In this document: positions 60,179 to 64,000 of the stretch, piece after piece | How the letters are laid out: each line of letters starts with the position of its first letter | Numbering within the stretch: position 1 is the first letter of the stretch | NCBI RefSeq assembly: GCF_003591175.1 | Contig: NZ_QYYG01000001.1 | Location: forward strand, 1,240,001 to 1,304,000 | Length of the DNA stretch: 64,000 nucleotides | From: Serratia inhibens | GTDB lineage: Bacteria; Pseudomonadota; Gammaproteobacteria; Enterobacterales; Enterobacteriaceae | Reading direction: 5' to 3' | Position numbers and translations under genes: made by a program | Notes under the pieces: model-generated | What the model saw: only the letters and a program-made list of their open reading frames with translations | Database searches by the model: none | Told to the model about the DNA's origin: nothing

Positions 60179-61276
60179 TTAGGTCAACGGCCAATTCAGA
60201 ACGACAACGCTATCATTGTAATCGTCGTCACTACCACTCTCTGCACCTATGGTCGCAAAACCAGGCTTCCCATCAAGCGTGTTATCTGAATAGCGCAGCT
60301 TGCACGGCTTACCGTCCCCCTCAACCTGAACACAAACATTGCCCGCACCTGAATGGTAAACCTTGGTATTTTTACCATCACTGTTATTCATCGGCGTGTT
60401 GTTCAAGCCCTTACCGTTATAGGTATCAACCAAATTGTCGTCGATATACAGTTTGACAGTTTGTTTATGGGCGTCGGTATTGGCGTATGCTGTCAGGCCA
60501 AAGGTGGTGTTTGGTGGCAGTTTGAAACAATGCTTGCCAGAATTATCTTCACCGCATGAACCTTTGCAGCCACAGTTTGGATCATCTTTATGGCATGGCT
60601 CATCTTTGTGACATGGATCATCTTTGTGACATGGGTCATCTTTATGACAGGGGTCTGGCTGTGGCGAAGGTACCTGGCACGGATCCGTTACGTTATTCAT
60701 TCTCCACAACCCGGCGTCGTATTTTCTGTTCTCGTCAATTGAGGTGAAAACCAAATGCAGCAATTCATTTGAATAAATGCCCTTACCATCAATGCAAAGG
60801 AAGCTTGTTCTTGGAGGAAATTGATTAATAAGAACGATGGGGTCATTCTCTCTGATTATTCCATCTTGGGAGGTGGTTTGCATTACTATTTTCCAACGAA
60901 GAGCTGGTGCCGCTACGGGATCAAGATTAGAGGTGTTTGCTCTATAATATTCACCCGGGTTTGCACACTGACTAACATCACCATACACAGCTAACAGACC
61001 ACCATCACACTCATTCAATCCTTTTAAAACAACAATGTCATTATTCTTAACTTCTGCGCCCGTTGATTTCCCCTCACCAGACAACACTCGCCAAAATCCA
61101 ACCGCACTCTTCAGAACTTTCTCGCCACGAAGAGAAGGAGTATTCACTGTGACAGTATTAAAGTGTGATCCAGGCGTAGTATCAGGGGTAGAAGTAGCCA
61201 AATAACCACCCGACCAGTTTTGATAATGATTTTGTAATGAAATTGCATCGCCATACTTAATTACCAGATTGCTCAT
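60179..61276 (-). CDS. Modular lectin: trefoil-like N-terminus, Cys-His repeat linker, LecB-type C-terminus
   Basis: Protein of 365 aa, no signal peptide. Residues 1-195 contain three similar units of about 65 aa, each with an N/G-D-x-I-x-L strand (9-15, 79-84, 144-150), a GGYLA-like turn and a Trp strand (FWRVL 61-65, RWKIV 127-131, LWRMN 190-194), suggesting a beta-trefoil. Residues 196-248 are a Cys/His/Asp linker with four (D/E)PCHKD repeats and NCGCKGSC. Residues 249-365 match LecB/PA-IIL: LPPNTTFGLTAYANT, then ESGSDDDYND and VVVLNWPLT. Calcium ligands corresponding to N21, E95, D99, D101, N103 and D104 are N266, E346, D350, D352, N354 and D355; the usual terminal Gly is Thr. AAGAGG precedes the ATG. 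Probable fucose/mannose binding; the biological role is unknown. Confidence 0.85.
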   Translation of the reverse strand: MSNLVIKYGDAISLQNHYQNWSGGYLATSTPDTTPGSHFNTVTVNTPSLRGEKVLKSAVGFWRVLSGEGKSTGAEVKNNDIVVLKGLNECDGGLLAVYGDVSQCANPGEYYRANTSNLDPVAAPALRWKIVMQTTSQDGIIRENDPIVLINQFPPRTSFLCIDGKGIYSNELLHLVFTSIDENRKYDAGLWRMNNVTDPCQVPSPQPDPCHKDDPCHKDDPCHKDEPCHKDDPNCGCKGSCGEDNSGKHCFKLPPNTTFGLTAYANTDAHKQTVKLYIDDNLVDTYNGKGLNNTPMNNSDGKNTKVYHSGAGNVCVQVEGDGKPCKLRYSDNTLDGKPGFATIGAESGSDDDYNDSVVVLNWPLT

Positions 61277-61675
61277 GTGCAGCCTCTTTTTGTCTTGATA
61301 TTTTTAAACAAATTATGTCATTCGGAGAATAACCACCAATACCACTACAATTAACAAGGACTTTACGCATGTCAGCCTGTGTTTAAATTTTATTTTTATT
61401 AAAGTGTGACATTCCCACCAATATGTAAAAATATAATAAGTAAATATTTTCTTGTGCTAGATTCTCGACGTTATGGTGAATTTTGTGCTGAATTGCCTGA
61501 TGACTACTTTGAACATATTAATTCGCCTGAAATGAACGCGGTAGATGAAATTCGTAGTGTGGTCGAAGCCGCACGGCCCGCCAATGAAGGCGGCCGTGAG
61601 GCCGGAATGCCGATGATGACAACGGGAAGGCTGCGGATTTTATCAGGCATCCGACACCGTGCCCGCAGGCCTAAA
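61277..61675. other. AT-rich region with an unrecognised short reading frame
   Basis: The left part (to about 61440) is AT-rich and should carry the lectin promoter. On the + strand a frame from about 61406 encodes LDSRRYGEFCAELPDDYFEH and continues to about 61640 with plausible protein-like composition. It lacks a clear ribosome site and runs into the antisense of the dehydratase gene. It may be the 3' remnant of a phage or host gene cut at the prophage edge. I do not recognise it. Confidence 0.4.
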
Positions 61676-62644
61676 TCACTGCTCTTGCGAGTAAGCGACC
61701 CATTTAGCCATGTCGCGATGCGAGATATTCCCGCCGCACACCACTATCCCGATGACGGCATCAGAGGGTAACCTGGGTGCAGTGGCAATGACGGCAGGTA
61801 TAAGCGCGCCGGAGGCGAGTTCAACCCATAATTTTGCCTGTTCGCCAAAGGCGAGCATGCCGTCAATCGCCTCCTGATCCGAGACAACAACTATGTCCTC
61901 GGCATAGGCTTGAGCATGGGCCAGCATCATTTCATCAATAATCGGTACCCCAAGGGTAGAGATGATCGAGGTGACATCAATATTCACCGGCTTGCCGGCA
62001 CGCAACGCCTGATGCATCGAACTGGCACCTGCGGTCTCTACGCCCCAGATTCGGATATCAGGCTTAATGGCCTTTAGCGCCGTAGCCGCACCTGCCAACA
62101 TTCCACCGCCACCCACGGCAATGAAAACGTCGGTCAACTCCGGGCAATCGGCAATAAACTCTAGCGCCAGGGTTCCATGCCCTTCAGCTATCAGCGAATC
62201 GTTGCAGTCGTCGATGACGACATATCCTTCGTCAACCATAACTTTGGCGCGCGCAAATGCAGCGTGAACATCGGTTTCTATGATGACGGTACTGCCCAAG
62301 TCACGGACCCGCTCGACAGAGGTCGCCGGCGCGCTGGGGGGCATGATTATAGTGACGTTGGCACCAAAGATCTTCGCAGCCTCGGCAATAGCGATACCAA
62401 AATTGCCGCCACTCACCGCGACAAATCGGGTCTCTTTGAAATCGCCTTTCAGGCTCAGGAACTTGTTAAGCACCCCGCGCGCTTTAAAGGAACCGCCAAG
62501 CTGAGTATTTTCAAGCTTCAGGAAAACCGGTCTCTGAATCTTTTCGGCCAATCTCGAGCCGGCAATGGTTGGCGTACGGATGACCTTCCCTGCTAACCGC
62601 TCCGCCGCCGCGAGGACCGCGTTAAATTCGATTAATGTTGTCAT
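61676..62644 (-). CDS. Threonine/serine dehydratase, PLP-dependent
   Basis: Fold-type II PLP enzyme of 322 aa from ATG 62644, the size of catabolic threonine dehydratases and serine racemases without a regulatory ACT domain. The PLP lysine is K54 in GGSFKARG. SGGNFGIAIAEAAK is the substrate loop, and GGGGMLAGAATALK the phosphate-binding glycine loop. It would convert Thr or Ser to 2-oxobutyrate or pyruvate and ammonia. Hydroxyectoine-type EutB enzymes look similar, so the substrate is not certain. It is transcribed alone, and its 3' end borders the prophage-derived region. Confidence 0.88.
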   Translation of the reverse strand: MTTLIEFNAVLAAAERLAGKVIRTPTIAGSRLAEKIQRPVFLKLENTQLGGSFKARGVLNKFLSLKGDFKETRFVAVSGGNFGIAIAEAAKIFGANVTIIMPPSAPATSVERVRDLGSTVIIETDVHAAFARAKVMVDEGYVVIDDCNDSLIAEGHGTLALEFIADCPELTDVFIAVGGGGMLAGAATALKAIKPDIRIWGVETAGASSMHQALRAGKPVNIDVTSIISTLGVPIIDEMMLAHAQAYAEDIVVVSDQEAIDGMLAFGEQAKLWVELASGALIPAVIATAPRLPSDAVIGIVVCGGNISHRDMAKWVAYSQEQ

Positions 62645-62755
62645 TTTTGCCCAGTCAGGTAGATGTTGTTGAATCAAGTGTTTGGCAAACTATCCCGACT
62701 GAGAATAGAGTTCTGCGAGCAGGGTTGCAACAGGTGTACATATTGGTTTTTGCCA

Positions 62756-62775
62756 CAAAAAAACCCGCCTGCGGG
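62756..62775 (-). terminator. Ecotin gene terminator
   Basis: On the minus strand CCCGC, AG, GCGGG is followed by seven T. It lies about 70 bases after the ecotin stop. Confidence 0.8.
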
Positions 62776-62843
62776 CGATTGCCAATTGCGCAATCCACTC
62801 TCCAGACGGGTTCGTTTTCGTGTAATGGCCTAGCCGCGCTGCA

Positions 62844-63356
62844 TTACTTTTGTTCGGCGCTGCTCAGGGTGTCTTCGGCTTTCCACACGCGGTATTTCAC
62901 TTCCACGTCTTTCGGCACGTAAACCACGATCGGCAGTCGGCTGTTGTAACGCTGCATGGCGGCATCACCCAGGTTGGCGGCGATAAACTTCTTCTGCTTG
63001 GCACCGTCCGGGCAAGCCATCATGGTGGAGGCCGGTGCAGACAGTTTATCCAGCACCAGGTAGTCGTAGCCCCAGCCGGAAAGGGTTTTGCTCTCCAGCG
63101 TGCCGCCCATCATGTGGCGGTTACAGTCCACTTCCAGCGTTTTGCCGATCAGCAGTTCAACCTTGAAGTTTTCTTCCTGCTCCTGCTTCGGCAGATAAAT
63201 CACCTGGCGGCTCATGCCCTTTTCCGCTTTCGGGTACGGCGCGACCTTTTCCAGCGGCTGTTTGCTGATATCGGCGTCAGCGGGCGGGGTGGCAGCAATA
63301 GCGCTGGCGGAAACGGCCATCAGCAGGCCGGAAAATACAACGGATACCTTGTTCAT
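62844..63356 (-). CDS. eco: Ecotin, periplasmic serine protease inhibitor
   Basis: Dimeric periplasmic inhibitor of trypsin-like, chymotrypsin-like and elastase-like proteases; in pathogens and commensals it protects against host enzymes. It is 170 aa (E. coli 162). The signal peptide is [21 protein letters not shown]. Ecotin core segments [20 protein letters not shown] and [20 protein letters not shown] are present; the latter holds the primary loop with Met-Met (P1 Met) and its stabilising cysteine, paired with the Cys in [11 protein letters not shown]. The final part [20 protein letters not shown] is typical. Confidence 0.95.
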   Translation of the reverse strand: MNKVSVVFSGLLMAVSASAIAATPPADADISKQPLEKVAPYPKAEKGMSRQVIYLPKQEQEENFKVELLIGKTLEVDCNRHMMGGTLESKTLSGWGYDYLVLDKLSAPASTMMACPDGAKQKKFIAANLGDAAMQRYNSRLPIVVYVPKDVEVKYRVWKAEDTLSSAEQK

Positions 63357-63496
63357 GTTTTATCCCTACAGTTTATAAGATGCTTCGGCCATAAACTAAT
63401 ACACTACCGCCAGCCTGGCTATAGGTTTAATCTTCTTTACAATAGCCAGTGCGCAGTTACAAAAACCTGCCACCAGCCATTGGTCGGGATAAAACC

Positions 63497-64000
63497 TCAG
63501 TGGGTTTCGGCGTTGGCGATATAGGCCTTCACCACCTGATAAACATAGTCCTGGCATGCCAGCCCGGTTTGCGGGTCGTATTTGCCCTGATTGGTAATAT
63601 TGTTGGAAAGCACCCGGATACCGATAAACGGAATAGCGAAAGAAGCGGCGATCTGCGCCGCAGAAGCCGTTTCCATCTCTTCAACCGAGGTGTGATAACT
63701 TGCCCGGAAATGGCTAATACGGTCCAGTTCGCTGTTCCACACGTCGGCGGAGCCAATCACGCCCTCAACCACTTTGCCCCGGGTGTAGCTTGCTTTAACA
63801 CCTTCCGCTATCGCCATCAGTTTGGCGTCTGCCGGGAACTGGCGAATGCTGTGGACATTTTTATCCTCACCCGCGCTGCCCTTCGAAGCCAGCAGGTCCA
63901 TGGGTTGCCATTGCCGTGAGTCGCTGCCTTCCCCTGCCGCCTTCTTCGGTGTTTTAAACGCACCCAGGCTGACCGAATATTTGCCCAGCACGATATCGTA
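63497..64000 (-). CDS. MTA/SAH nucleosidase-like protein, 3' part (runs off the window)
   Basis: C-terminal 167 residues of a purine-nucleoside phosphorylase superfamily protein; the frame stays open through base 64000, so the start lies outside the window. VEEMETASAAQIAASFAIPF followed by IGIRVLSNN matches the VEMEGAA-type ribose-binding segment of MtnN-like enzymes, which cleave 5'-methylthioadenosine and S-adenosylhomocysteine. The region contains an inserted charged loop (KTPKKAAGEGSDSRQ). The substrate is uncertain without the N-terminal half. Confidence 0.8.
   Translation of the reverse strand, partial: YDIVLGKYSVSLGAFKTPKKAAGEGSDSRQWQPMDLLASKGSAGEDKNVHSIRQFPADAKLMAIAEGVKASYTRGKVVEGVIGSADVWNSELDRISHFRASYHTSVEEMETASAAQIAASFAIPFIGIRVLSNNITNQGKYDPQTGLACQDYVYQVVKAYIANAETH

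Larger units (their letters stand above)
57272..61276. mobile_element. Decayed P2-like prophage with intact cargo genes
   Basis: Left to right: an ogr-like gene (minus), a portal gene Q remnant (plus), a KAP NTPase gene (minus), a P2/186-type cos sequence and a lectin gene (minus). Order and orientation of ogr, Q and cos match P2 read from its ogr-att end: ogr points outward to the chromosome junction and Q points to cos. Everything between ogr and Q, and the genes from beyond cos to int, is gone. The left edge is just after rybB. The right edge is unclear and may extend to about 61675. No integrase and no flanking direct repeat was found. Confidence 0.8.

Noticed and set aside
60581-60655. 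Short tandem DNA repeats that could suggest a CRISPR or minisatellite
   Set aside because: The 18-base units are in frame inside the lectin gene and encode (D/E)PCHKD; there are no spacers or cas genes.
61676-61771. Extension of the unidentified + strand frame into the dehydratase gene
   Set aside because: Past 61676 the frame is antisense to the conserved C-terminus of the dehydratase and carries no independent signal.

Overview
This window looks like a chromosomal segment of an enteric gammaproteobacterium of the Yersiniaceae, most likely Serratia. I infer this from E. coli-like gene content and order, a fairly GC-rich codon choice, and a long palindromic repeat at 33006-33127 of a kind I associate with Serratia and Yersinia. 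No rRNA, tRNA or CRISPR array was found. One non-coding RNA, RybB, is recognisable at 57189-57271.

From about 1 to 57271 the window follows the E. coli 19-20 minute region, read in the reverse of the E. coli map direction. Its blocks are: ycaD; serS-rarA-lolA-ftsK-lrp; trxB; cydDC-aat-infA; clpA-clpS; cspD; macAB; ybjX/ybjD; lysO; hcp-hcr; poxB; ltaE; ybjT, ybjS, amiD, ybjQ, ybjP; artPIQM-artJ; rlmC; ybjO; potFGHI; ybjN, rimK, ybjC; grxA; ybjM; ybjL; rybB. Together these cover cell division and chromosome segregation, lipoprotein export, respiratory-oxidase assembly, N-degron proteolysis (Aat feeding ClpS/ClpA), nitrosative-stress repair, and arginine and putrescine uptake. Compared with E. 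coli as I remember it, several genes are missing at their usual places: dmsABC/ycaC, serW, aqpZ and nfsA. Several are inserted: a DUF1801-AraC-LysE group, a LysR-GST pair, a DUF1294 gene and a StbD/StbE-type toxin-antitoxin pair.

From about 57272 to 61276 lies a small decayed P2-like prophage just 3' of rybB. It keeps, in P2 gene order, an ogr-like late activator, a gutted portal gene (Q) and a 19-bp sequence almost identical to the P2/186 cohesive end (cos). Two intact foreign genes remain on this skeleton. One is an AT-rich KAP-type P-loop NTPase between Q and cos, a candidate phage-defence gene. The other lies just beyond cos: an unusual modular lectin with a three-fold repeat N-terminal half, a (D/E)PCHKD repeat linker, and a C-terminal LecB/PA-IIL-type calcium lectin domain whose calcium ligands are intact. 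This cargo is the best candidate for an undescribed system in the window.

The right end (61277-64000) is host-like again: a PLP-dependent threonine/serine dehydratase, the protease inhibitor ecotin and the 3' part of an MTA/SAH-nucleosidase-like gene that runs off the window. All assignments come from reading the sequence and remembered family knowledge; no database search was run.
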